A stretch of DNA of 15,086 nucleotides, taken from the NCBI GenBank assembly GCA_035604035.1, contig DATNJF010000274.1, positions 1 to 15,086 on the forward strand, written 5' to 3'. The first letter of the stretch is position 1, and each line of letters begins with the position of its first letter. A program made the translations under genes and the position numbers. Positions 1-7,012 of the stretch are shown here, piece by piece. The notes under the pieces were generated by a model. The model was not told where the DNA came from and ran no database searches. It saw only the letters and a program-made list of their open reading frames with translations. This DNA is from DATARH01 sp035604035. Lineage in GTDB: Bacteria; Pseudomonadota; Alphaproteobacteria; ATCC43930; CGMCC-115725.

Positions 1-2
1 CG

Positions 3-329
3 CTCGATTTCAGCACGCTCGAGCCGCACGGCTGCTTCATCGGGTCGGCGGCGCTGATCGTGCTCTCCGACAAGGACGACATGAAGGCCGTGACGCTCAA
101 TTTGCTGAAGTTCTTCGAGGACGAGAGCTGCGGCCAGTGCACGCCGTGCCGGGTCGGCACCGAAAAGGCAGTGAAGTTGATGAGCCAGGTTCGCTGGGAC
201 GATAATCTGCTGCAGGAGTTGTCGCGGGTGATGGGCGACGCGTCGATCTGCGGCTTGGGCCAAGCGGCGATGAACCCGGTGAAGATGGTAATGAAGCATT
301 TCGCGGAAGATTTGGCGGGACCGGTTTGA
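3..329 (+). CDS. fdsB: Formate dehydrogenase beta subunit (FdsB/NuoF-like), C-terminal part
   Basis: This is the last 108 residues of a gene that begins before the window; the frame is open from base 3. The fragment holds the C-terminal [4Fe-4S] domain of the NuoF/HoxF/FdsB family: an ESCGQCTPCRVGTEKA motif supplies three cysteines and the later SICGLG supplies the fourth. In the family this subunit binds FMN and NAD and passes electrons between NAD and the Fe-S chain. I chose the formate dehydrogenase reading over complex I NuoF because an FdsA-type subunit follows at once. The TGA stop at 327-329 shares one base with the next ATG at 329, so the two genes are probably translationally coupled. 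The FMN and NADH-binding parts lie outside the window and cannot be judged. Family assignment is firm; the exact paralogue is inferred from context. Confidence 0.88.
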   Translation, partial: LDFSTLEPHGCFIGSAALIVLSDKDDMKAVTLNLLKFFEDESCGQCTPCRVGTEKAVKLMSQVRWDDNLLQELSRVMGDASICGLGQAAMNPVKMVMKHFAEDLAGPV

Positions 330-3094
330 TGAGCGATCCGATCCGATTTTCCCTCGACGGCACGGAGGTCGAGGCCCAGCCGGGCGAGACGATCTGGCAG
401 GTGGCGAACCGGCTCGGCACCGAGATCCCGCATCTCTGCTGGCTGCCGAAGCCCGGCTACCGCGCCGACGGCAATTGCCGTGCCTGCATGGTCGAGATCG
501 AGGGCGAGCGGGTGCTGGCGGCGTCGTGCATCCGCAAACCCACCGCGGGGATGAAGGTTCAATCGGCCAGCGAGCGCGCCAAGTTCTCGCGCCAGATGGT
601 GTTCGAGCTACTGATCGGCGACCAGCCGGAGCGTGCGGTCGCGCACGACCCGAACTCGTCGCTGTGGCGATGGGCCGACAAGCTCGAGGTCAGCGCCAGC
701 CGTTTCCCGGAGCGCGCGGTGCCGGCCCCCGACCGCAGCCACGTCGCGATGGCGGTGCAGCTCGACGCCTGCATCCAGTGCAATCTCTGCGTCCGCGCCT
801 GCCGCGAAGTCCAGGTCAACGACGTGATCGGCATGGCGGGGCGCGGCCACCACGAGAAGATCGTCTTCGATTTCGACGATCCGATGGGCAACTCGACCTG
901 CGTCGCCTGCGGCGAATGCGTTCAGGCCTGCCCCACCGGCGCGCTGATGCCGGCAACCCAGGTCGACGCGAACGGCGTCTTCACCAACGCGCCCGACCGC
1001 ACGGTCGACAGCGTCTGCCCGTATTGCGGCGTCGGCTGCCAACTGACCTATCAGATCAAGGACGACCGCATCGTCGCGGTCGAGGGCAAGGACGGGCCGG
1101 CCAACCACAACCGGCTCTGCGTCAAGGGTCGCTTCGGCTTCGACTATGTCCACCACTCGGACCGGCTGACCGAACCGCTGATCCGCAGGGACGGGGTCTC
1201 GAAGCACGACACCGATATCGACCCGGCCAACCCCTATACGCATTTCCGCAAGGCGACATGGGAAGAGGCGCTCGACCGCGCCGCGCTCGGCCTCGTCAAG
1301 ATTCGCGACCGTGACGGAAGCCGCGCGCTGGCCGGGTTCGGCTCGGCGAAGGGCTCGAATGAAGAGGCTTACCTGTTCCAAAAGCTGGTGCGCACCGGGT
1401 TCGGCACCAACAATGTCGACCACTGCACGCGGCTCTGCCACGCCTCCTCGGTCGCGGCGCTGATGGAGGGGATCGGCTCGGGCGCGGTGACGGCGCCCTT
1501 CACCGCCGCCGAGGACGCCGACGTCATCATCGTCATCGGCGCGCGGCCGACCGAGAACCACCCGGTGGCTGCGACCTTCTTCAAGCAGGCGGCGAAACGC
1601 GGCGCCCAGGTCTTTGTGATGGACCCGCGCGGCCATTCGCTGGTGCGGCACGCGGCGCAGACCTTGAGGTTCACCCCCGGCCGCGACGTGGCGATGCTCA
1701 ACGCCTTCCTCCACACGATCATCGAGGAGGGTCTTACCGACCGGCAATACATCCAGGCGCACACCGAGGATTATGAGAAGCTGCGCGAGCACATCAAGGA
1801 TTACAGCCCGGAGAAGATGGCGCCGATTTGCGGCATCGACACGCAGCTTCTGCGCCATGTCGCGCGCGAATACGCCCGGGCCGAACACGCGATCATCTTC
1901 TGGGGCATGGGCATCTCGCAACACACCCACGGCACCGACAATGCGCGCTGCCTGATCGCGCTGGCGATGGTGACCGGTCAGGTAGGACGGCCCGGCACCG
2001 GGCTGCATCCGCTGCGCGGGCAGAACAACGTGCAGGGCGCGTCCGACGCCGGGCTGATCCCGATGCTCTATCCCGACTACCAGTCGGTCGAGAACCCGGC
2101 GATCCGTGAGAAATTCGAGGCGCTGTGGCACACCCCGCTCGACGACAAGCGCGGGCTCACGGTGGTCGAGATCATGGACGCGGTGCACCGCGACGAGATC
2201 AAGGGCATGTACATCATGGGCGAGAACCCGGCGATGTCCGACCCCGATGTCGAGCATGCGCGCGAGGCGCTGGCGCATCTTGAGCAGCTGGTCGTGCAAG
2301 ACATCTTCCTCACCGAGACCGCGAAATACGCCGACGTGATCCTGCCCGCCTCGGCCTGGCCGGAGAAGAACGGCACCGTCTCCAACACCAACCGCCAGGT
2401 GCAGATGGGCCGCGCCGCGCTGCCGCTGCCCGGGAACGCCCGGCTCGACCTCGAGACGATCCAGGAGATCGCCCGGCGCATGGGGTGCGACTGGCGCTAC
2501 GAAGGCCCGGCCGACGTCTTTGCCGAGATGAAGCTGGCGATGCCGTCGCTCGACCACATCACCTGGGAGCGGCTGCTGCGCGAGGATTCGGTGACCTATC
2601 CGTGCGACGCCGACGACAAGCCGGGCAACGAGATCGTCTTCGGCGAGGGGTTCCCGACTGCGAGCGGCCGCGCCAAGCTGGTGCCGGCCTCGATCATTCC
2701 CCCGGCCGAGGAGCCCGACGCCGAGTACCCGCTGGTGCTGACCACCGGTCGCCAGCTCGAGCATTGGCATACCGGGTCGATGACCCGCCGCGCCAGCGTA
2801 CTCGACGAGATCGAGCCGGAAGCGGTGGCGAGCCTGGCACCGGTCGAATTGCGCCGGCTCGGCATCGCCGCCGGCGACCCGGTCAAGGTCACGACACGGC
2901 GCGGCCATATCGAGCTGAAGGCGCGCGCCGACAGCAATGTCGCGCCCGGCATGGTGTTCATCCCGTTCTGCTACGCCGAGGCCGCGGCCAACGTCCTGAC
3001 CAACCCGCAGCTCGACCCGATCGGCAAGATCCCCGAGTTCAAGTATTGCGCGGCGAAGGTCGAGCCAGCCGGCGTCAAGGCGGCCGCGGAATAA
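329..3094 (+). CDS. fdsA: NAD-dependent formate dehydrogenase alpha subunit (FdsA-type, molybdenum)
   Basis: The 921-residue product is the catalytic subunit that oxidises formate to CO2 at a bis-MGD molybdenum centre in the cytoplasm. A [2Fe-2S] ferredoxin-like domain comes first, with Cys37, Cys50, Cys53 and Cys67. Two [4Fe-4S] motifs follow, CIQCNLCVRAC (148-158) and CVACGECVQAC (191-201). Next is the CPYCGVGC motif at 230-237, with Cys264 as probable fourth ligand of the cluster near the cofactor. The molybdopterin oxidoreductase and dinucleotide-binding domains fill the rest. The sequence DHCTRLCHAS places the likely Mo-ligating cysteine at Cys370 followed by His371, so this is a cysteine and not a selenocysteine enzyme. 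ATG 329 is preferred over TTG 326 because it overlaps the fdsB stop. The accessory genes fdsC and fdsD, which often follow fdsA, are not found downstream here. Confidence 0.95.
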   Translation: MSDPIRFSLDGTEVEAQPGETIWQVANRLGTEIPHLCWLPKPGYRADGNCRACMVEIEGERVLAASCIRKPTAGMKVQSASERAKFSRQMVFELLIGDQPERAVAHDPNSSLWRWADKLEVSASRFPERAVPAPDRSHVAMAVQLDACIQCNLCVRACREVQVNDVIGMAGRGHHEKIVFDFDDPMGNSTCVACGECVQACPTGALMPATQVDANGVFTNAPDRTVDSVCPYCGVGCQLTYQIKDDRIVAVEGKDGPANHNRLCVKGRFGFDYVHHSDRLTEPLIRRDGVSKHDTDIDPANPYTHFRKATWEEALDRAALGLVKIRDRDGSRALAGFGSAKGSNEEAYLFQKLVRTGFGTNNVDHCTRLCHASSVAALMEGIGSGAVTAPFTAAEDADVIIVIGARPTENHPVAATFFKQAAKRGAQVFVMDPRGHSLVRHAAQTLRFTPGRDVAMLNAFLHTIIEEGLTDRQYIQAHTEDYEKLREHIKDYSPEKMAPICGIDTQLLRHVAREYARAEHAIIFWGMGISQHTHGTDNARCLIALAMVTGQVGRPGTGLHPLRGQNNVQGASDAGLIPMLYPDYQSVENPAIREKFEALWHTPLDDKRGLTVVEIMDAVHRDEIKGMYIMGENPAMSDPDVEHAREALAHLEQLVVQDIFLTETAKYADVILPASAWPEKNGTVSNTNRQVQMGRAALPLPGNARLDLETIQEIARRMGCDWRYEGPADVFAEMKLAMPSLDHITWERLLREDSVTYPCDADDKPGNEIVFGEGFPTASGRAKLVPASIIPPAEEPDAEYPLVLTTGRQLEHWHTGSMTRRASVLDEIEPEAVASLAPVELRRLGIAAGDPVKVTTRRGHIELKARADSNVAPGMVFIPFCYAEAAANVLTNPQLDPIGKIPEFKYCAAKVEPAGVKAAAE

Positions 3095-3540
3095 CACGAC
3101 TTTTCCTCATCGCGGCGGCGCTCTTAGCGCTGGCCGGCTGCGCTGAGCCAGCCGCTCAAGCGCCTGCCACGCCCATACCTCCTACCCCCTATCAATGCGT
3201 GCTGCCGAGCGAGCAGCGGATGCTCATCGCAGAGATTTTCTTCGGCCGTAAGATCAAGGGTGGCGGGTTTGTGACCGACGCGAAATGGACCAAATTCGCC
3301 GCCGAGATTGTGACGCCGAATTTTCCCGATGGCTTTACCGCCTATGATGCGAGCGGCCAGTGGCGCAACCCGCAAACCGGCACGATCGCGCGCGACCCGA
3401 CCAAGGTGCTGGTCCTCGCGGTCAAGCGCTCACCCGAGCTCGCTGGGCGCTTGCAGGCCGTGATGGACGCCTACAAGACGCGCTACCATCAGCAATCGGT
3501 GGGGATCGTCACCCGCGACTCCTGCGCCGATTTCAACTAG
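3091..3540 (+). CDS. DUF3574 family lipoprotein (start codon uncertain)
   Basis: A short signal sequence (TRLFLIAAALLALAGC) with an LAGC lipobox is followed by about 130 residues resembling DUF3574 proteins: an EQRMLIAEIFFGR segment, a TPNFPDGFTAYDASGQW segment, and a C-terminal TRYHQQSVG. Function is unknown; the signal predicts a lipid-anchored envelope protein. The natural start falls on ATA at 3091, which is not a usual start codon. No ATG or GTG lies nearby in frame; a TTG at 3046 would give a 15-residue, arginine-rich extension inside the end of fdsA. A single A-to-G change at 3093 would restore ATGA, with TGA ending fdsA, so the ATG seems recently lost or misread. The 3' end overlaps the convergent vapC by 8 bases. 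The family call is from remembered conserved segments; the start is unsettled. Confidence 0.72.
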   Translation: MTRLFLIAAALLALAGCAEPAAQAPATPIPPTPYQCVLPSEQRMLIAEIFFGRKIKGGGFVTDAKWTKFAAEIVTPNFPDGFTAYDASGQWRNPQTGTIARDPTKVLVLAVKRSPELAGRLQAVMDAYKTRYHQQSVGIVTRDSCADFN

Positions 3541-3934
3541 GCGCGATCAGTTCGATCCGCGGGAAGTAGGTACGATAGCGGCGCGCATCGCGAGTCACCA
3601 ATGGCGCGCGGGCGACAAGTGCGTGGGCACCGATGAAGAAGTCCGGCAGAACACCGGTCCGCAGGCCGCCGGCTGCGCGATAGCGCTGATAGGCTTTACC
3701 AGCGAGGAACAGCGCTTCGCGTGGGATCGGCGCCAGATCAATCCGGAATTGCCGGAGCATTGCGTCAAGCTCCGCCGCGCGCGAGTAGCGCACCGACAAT
3801 TCTGCATAGACGACGTCATTGATCGCCAGGTCGTCCCCACCTGCGGCAATGTCCAGGCGCTCTTGCGACCAGTCCGCCCACACGGGATCGTCCATCGCCA
3901 CATCGATCAGCACGTTGGCGTCGATGAGAATCAC
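3533..3934 (-). CDS. vapC: VapC-type PIN-domain toxin ribonuclease
   Basis: The 133-residue product has the layout of a PIN-domain toxin. The four acidic residues that bind the catalytic metal are all visible: Asp5 in MILIDANVLID, Glu45 in DVVYAELSV, Asp98 in LPDFFIGAHA and Asp116 in VTRDARRY. VapC proteins cut specific RNAs, often initiator tRNA or rRNA loops, when released from their antitoxin; the target here cannot be predicted. It starts with GTG at 3934, and GTGA overlaps the stop of the upstream antitoxin gene, so toxin and antitoxin are coupled. Its 3' end overlaps the convergent DUF3574 lipoprotein gene by 8 bases. All catalytic positions are intact, so the toxin is probably functional. 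Confidence 0.93.
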   Translation of the reverse strand: MILIDANVLIDVAMDDPVWADWSQERLDIAAGGDDLAINDVVYAELSVRYSRAAELDAMLRQFRIDLAPIPREALFLAGKAYQRYRAAGGLRTGVLPDFFIGAHALVARAPLVTRDARRYRTYFPRIELIAPS

Positions 3935-4182
3935 CGGTCCTCACGATCGGGCTCGCCCCAGCCGCGCGTCAATTTCATCAGCTCATCCGCGCTCATTCCG
4001 GGGCCGAGAGTGCCGCGCAATGCTGCGAACCGGCTGGCTGGCCGAGTGTCATCCGGGGTCTTCAGCACGACCTTGCCACCTTCGGTGCATTCGAAGTCCA
4101 CTTCCGCGCCTGGCTTGAGGCCGAGGTAGTCCCGTACGCGCTTTGGGATGGTCACCTGGCCCTTGCTGGTCATTCTCGACAT
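3931..4182 (-). CDS. vapB: AbrB/MazE-fold antitoxin (VapB)
   Basis: The 83-residue product has an N-terminal swapped-hairpin AbrB/SpoVT DNA-binding domain (MTSKGQVTIPKRVRDYLGLKPGAEVDF, residues 4-30). A C-terminal tail of about 35 residues is likely to be the part that binds and blocks the VapC active site. Antitoxins of this kind repress their own operon together with the toxin. The start at ATG 4182 has a GAGG ribosome site 7 bases upstream; an internal ATG three codons in is the only nearby alternative. The gene overlaps vapC by four bases and is transcribed away from hpnA. A nine-base inverted repeat sits directly upstream and is the natural operator. Confidence 0.92.
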   Translation of the reverse strand: MSRMTSKGQVTIPKRVRDYLGLKPGAEVDFECTEGGKVVLKTPDDTRPASRFAALRGTLGPGMSADELMKLTRGWGEPDREDR

Positions 4183-4183
4183 G

Positions 4184-4211
4184 GTAATACCTCGTCATCA
4201 TTAGGTATTAC
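4184..4211. promoter_or_regulatory. Palindromic operator of vapBC
   Basis: GTAATACCT at 4184-4192 and AGGTATTAC at 4203-4211 form a perfect 9-base inverted repeat with a 10-base spacer, one helical turn or so apart centre to centre. It begins one base upstream of the vapB ATG and covers its GAGG ribosome site, so bound VapBC would block both transcription and access to the start region. AbrB-fold antitoxins are known to bind such repeats upstream of their own genes. The repeat is read directly; the binding role is inferred. Confidence 0.8.
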
Positions 4212-4217
4212 ATAGCA
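4209..4217 (-). promoter_or_regulatory. Possible extended -10 box for vapBC
   Basis: On the minus strand this reads TGCTATGTA, an extended -10-like element (TG, one base, then TATGTA) about 27 bases upstream of the vapB ATG. It overlaps the distal half of the operator, as expected for simple repression. No good -35 box is visible at the usual spacing, so this is a weak call. Confidence 0.35.
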
Positions 4218-4247
4218 TCCGAGCCCGGTAATTTGTAGGGTCGGGCG

Positions 4248-5258
4248 ATGCCGCTCGCACCCGGCCTAGCCCTCGTCACCGGCGCGACCGGGTTTGTCGG
4301 CGCGGCGGTGGCGCGCGCGCTGCTTGCTGCCGGGCACCAGGTGCGGGTGTTGGCGCGGCCGAATAGCGACCGGCGGAACCTCGCCGGTCTCGATGTCGCG
4401 GTCGCCGAGGGCTCGCTCGAAGACGCCGCCTCGCTTGCCGCCGCGGTCGCCGGCTGCCGCTACCTGTTTCATGTCGCCGCCGATTACCGGCTCTGGGTGC
4501 CCGACCCGGCGGCGATGTTCCGCGCCAATGTCGACGGCACGCGCTCGTTGATGGAGGCGGCGCTCGCCGCCGGGGTCGAGCGCATCGTCTATACCAGCAG
4601 CGTCGCGACCTTGGGCCTCGTCAAGGACGGGATCGCCGACGAGGCGACGCCGAGCGGCGAGGCCGACATGATCGGGCCTTACAAGCGCTCGAAATTCCTC
4701 GCTGAGGAGGCGGTGAAGGCGCTGATCGACGAGCGGGGTCTGCCCGCGGTGATCGTCAATCCCTCGACGCCTATTGGCCCTGGTGACGTCAAGCCGACCC
4801 CGACCGGGCGGATCATCGTCGAGGCGGCGAAAGGGAAGATGCCTGGGTATGTCGATACCGGGCTCAATATCGTCCATGTCGACGATGTCGCCGCTGGGCA
4901 GCTGCTCGCCGCGGAGCTGGGCAAGGTCGGCGATCGCTATATCCTCGGCGGCGAGAATTTGAGCCTCGCCGAAATCCTCGCCATCGTCGCGCGAGCGGTC
5001 GGGCGGCGTCCGCCGGCGCTCAAAATCCCCTACGCGGTGGTGCTGCCGATCGCCGCCGGCGCCGAGATGATGGCGCGCATTACCGGGCGCGAGCCGTTCA
5101 CTACCTTGGATGGGGTGCGCATGTCGCGTAAGAAGATGTATTTCAGTTCGGCGAAGGCGATGCGCGAATTGGGCTATCAGCCCCGCCCGGCGCGCGAGGC
5201 CATCACCGACGCCATCGCCTGGTTCGAGGCCAACGGATATTTGACCAAAGGGAATTGA
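4248..5258 (+). CDS. hpnA: Hopanoid-associated NAD-dependent sugar epimerase/dehydratase HpnA
   Basis: The 336-residue product is an extended short-chain dehydrogenase. The Rossmann glycine motif TGATGFVG is at residues 11-18, the catalytic serine region YTSSVATLG begins at residue 115, and the YxxxK pair is Tyr145/Lys149 in YKRSK. NVDGTRSLMEAA and NIVHVDDVAAGQLLA are typical of the family. HpnA is regularly encoded in hopanoid clusters and is thought to act on the sugar-derived side chain, but its substrate is not established. ATG 4248 opens the gene with only a weak upstream GGG-rich ribosome site. Its TGA is immediately followed by the GTG of hpnC, with no gap. hpnB, which often lies between hpnA and hpnC, is absent. 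The promoter should lie in the 65-base gap shared with vapB. Confidence 0.93.
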   Translation: MPLAPGLALVTGATGFVGAAVARALLAAGHQVRVLARPNSDRRNLAGLDVAVAEGSLEDAASLAAAVAGCRYLFHVAADYRLWVPDPAAMFRANVDGTRSLMEAALAAGVERIVYTSSVATLGLVKDGIADEATPSGEADMIGPYKRSKFLAEEAVKALIDERGLPAVIVNPSTPIGPGDVKPTPTGRIIVEAAKGKMPGYVDTGLNIVHVDDVAAGQLLAAELGKVGDRYILGGENLSLAEILAIVARAVGRRPPALKIPYAVVLPIAAGAEMMARITGREPFTTLDGVRMSRKKMYFSSAKAMRELGYQPRPAREAITDAIAWFEANGYLTKGN

Positions 5259-6140
5259 GTGACGGCGCTGGCCACAGAAACACGTTCTGCGCCTGCCGCG
5301 GTCGAGACCCCGTCGGGCAAGGGGCGCGGCGATGAAAACTTCCCGGTCGGGTCGTTTCTGATCCGCAGGGATTTGCGTCCGCATGTCCACGCGTTCTACC
5401 GCTTCGCGCGCAACGCCGACGACATCGCCGACAACCCGGATTTGCCGGCCGATGACAAGGTGCGCCGGCTTGCTCGCATGGGCGAAATCCTGGATGGCGC
5501 AGCAGGCGACGATTCGCCGGCGGCGAGCGCGATGCGGCGGAGTCTCGCCGCGACCGGGACCACCGCGCAGCATTGCCACGACGTGCTGCGCGCCTTCACC
5601 CTCGACGCGACCAAGCTGCGGTATCGCGATTGGGACGATTTGATGGAGTATTGCCGCTATTCGGCCTCGCCGGTCGGGCGGCAGCTGCTCGACCTGCACG
5701 GCGAGAGCCGCGAAACTTGGCCGGCCTCGGACGCCTTGTGCTCGGCGCTGCAGGTGCTCAACCATTTGCAGGATTGCGCCGACGACTACCGCAATCTCGA
5801 CCGCGTCTACCTGCCGCTCGATCTGATGGGAGAGGCGGGGATCGCGGTCGAGGATTTGAGGTTGCCGGCAGCCAGCAGCGGCCTGCGGCATGTCATCGAC
5901 CGGCTGCTCGACCTGAGCGATATCCTGATCGCCACCGCGGCGGGATTGCCCGGGCGGGTCGGCGCGCGCGGGCTGCGCTGGGAATCGGCGACGATCGTCG
6001 ATCTGGCGCGGCGCCTGTCGCGGCGGTTGCGGCGCGGCGATCCGCTGGCGGCGCGGGTCGCGCTCAGCAAGGGCGATTTCGCCGCCTCGCTCTTGACCGG
6101 CATGGTGCGCGGCCGCCGCCCACGGTCGACCAACCGGTGA
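5259..6140 (+). CDS. hpnC: Hydroxysqualene synthase HpnC
   Basis: The 293-residue product belongs to the trans-isoprenyl diphosphate (squalene/phytoene synthase) family. Two aspartate-rich metal sites are visible: ADDIAD at 53-58 and DCADD at 172-176, the second followed by YRNLDRVYLPLDLM. In the three-gene squalene route, HpnC converts presqualene diphosphate to hydroxysqualene. The gene begins with GTG directly after the hpnA stop, with AAGGGA about five bases upstream as a good ribosome site. It ends with GTGA, whose GTG starts hpnD. The first 25 or so residues look unstructured. The HpnC versus HpnD assignment rests on gene order and the length and style of each paralogue. Confidence 0.93.
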   Translation: MTALATETRSAPAAVETPSGKGRGDENFPVGSFLIRRDLRPHVHAFYRFARNADDIADNPDLPADDKVRRLARMGEILDGAAGDDSPAASAMRRSLAATGTTAQHCHDVLRAFTLDATKLRYRDWDDLMEYCRYSASPVGRQLLDLHGESRETWPASDALCSALQVLNHLQDCADDYRNLDRVYLPLDLMGEAGIAVEDLRLPAASSGLRHVIDRLLDLSDILIATAAGLPGRVGARGLRWESATIVDLARRLSRRLRRGDPLAARVALSKGDFAASLLTGMVRGRRPRSTNR

Positions 6141-7012
6141 CCGGCGCGGCGCTCGACGGCGTCGGGGCGATCCCGGACGAGGCTTCGCTACGCGAAACCA
6201 TTCGCCGGCGGGTCGAGGCGGCGGGCACCTCGTTCTATTGGGCGATGCGTCTCCTGCCCCAGGAGCGCCGCGACGGGATGTATGCGGTCTATGCCTTCTG
6301 CCGCGAGGTCGACGACATCGCCGACGATTGGCCGGTCGCCGAGCGCGCCAAGGGCCTCGCCGATTGGCGCGACGAGATCGAGGCGATCTATGCCGGGCGG
6401 CCCCGCCACCTGATCGCCCGCGCGCTGGTCGCCCCTGTCGAGCGCTTCCAGCTGCGTAAGAGCGACTTCCACGACATCGTCTCCGGGATGGAGATGGACG
6501 CGGAAGCGGACATCCGTGCCCCCGACCTGGCGACGCTCGACCTTTATTGCGCGCGGGTGGCCGGTGCGGTCGGGCATTTGTCGGTGCACGTCTTCGGCGA
6601 TCCGAGCCCCGCGGCGCACCGGGTCGCCGATGTCTTGGGCCGCGCGTTGCAACTCACCAATATCCTGCGCGACCTCGACGAGGACGCGCAGCGCGGCCGG
6701 CTCTATCTGCCGCGCGAGATTCTCGACCGGTACGGCATCCGCGACAGCGATCCGGCGCGGGTGCTGCGCCACCCGGCGCTGCCCGCGGTGTGCCGCGACC
6801 TTGCCGACATCGCGCTCGGCCATTTCGACGCCGCCGAGGCGGCGATGAAGGAGTGCTCACGCCGGGCGATGCGGCCGGCGGCGACGATGGGCGCCTTCTA
6901 CCGCGCGATGCTCGACGCGATGCTGCGCGACGGCTGGCGCGACCCCGCGACGCGGGTCAGCCTGTCGAAGGGCCGCAAATTGTGGCTGGTGCTACGCCAC
7001 GCGCTGATATGA
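6137..7012 (+). CDS. hpnD: Presqualene diphosphate synthase HpnD
   Basis: The 291-residue product is a second squalene/phytoene synthase-type enzyme. The substrate-binding aspartates are in REVDDIADD (57-64) and in NILRDLDEDAQRGRLYLP (from residue 175). HpnD condenses two farnesyl diphosphates to presqualene diphosphate, the first committed step towards squalene in this route. An open frame extends far upstream through hpnC, but the natural start is GTG 6137, which overlaps the hpnC stop as GTGA and leaves the usual short N-terminus before the conserved SFYWAMRLLP block. The gene ends in ATGA, overlapping hpnE. The tight junctions imply translational coupling of the squalene-forming enzymes. 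Confidence 0.94.
   Translation: MTGAALDGVGAIPDEASLRETIRRRVEAAGTSFYWAMRLLPQERRDGMYAVYAFCREVDDIADDWPVAERAKGLADWRDEIEAIYAGRPRHLIARALVAPVERFQLRKSDFHDIVSGMEMDAEADIRAPDLATLDLYCARVAGAVGHLSVHVFGDPSPAAHRVADVLGRALQLTNILRDLDEDAQRGRLYLPREILDRYGIRDSDPARVLRHPALPAVCRDLADIALGHFDAAEAAMKECSRRAMRPAATMGAFYRAMLDAMLRDGWRDPATRVSLSKGRKLWLVLRHALI

Noticed and set aside
608..3097. Very long open frame on the minus strand opposite fdsA
   Set aside because: It mirrors a clear, complete enzyme with all expected motifs. Its translation is Arg/Val/Asp-rich low-information sequence with no recognisable domain, the usual effect of high GC content.
4266..5891. Long minus-strand open frame opposite hpnA and hpnC
   Set aside because: It spans two well-supported genes on the other strand, shows no domain, and has an Arg/His/Gly-rich shadow composition.
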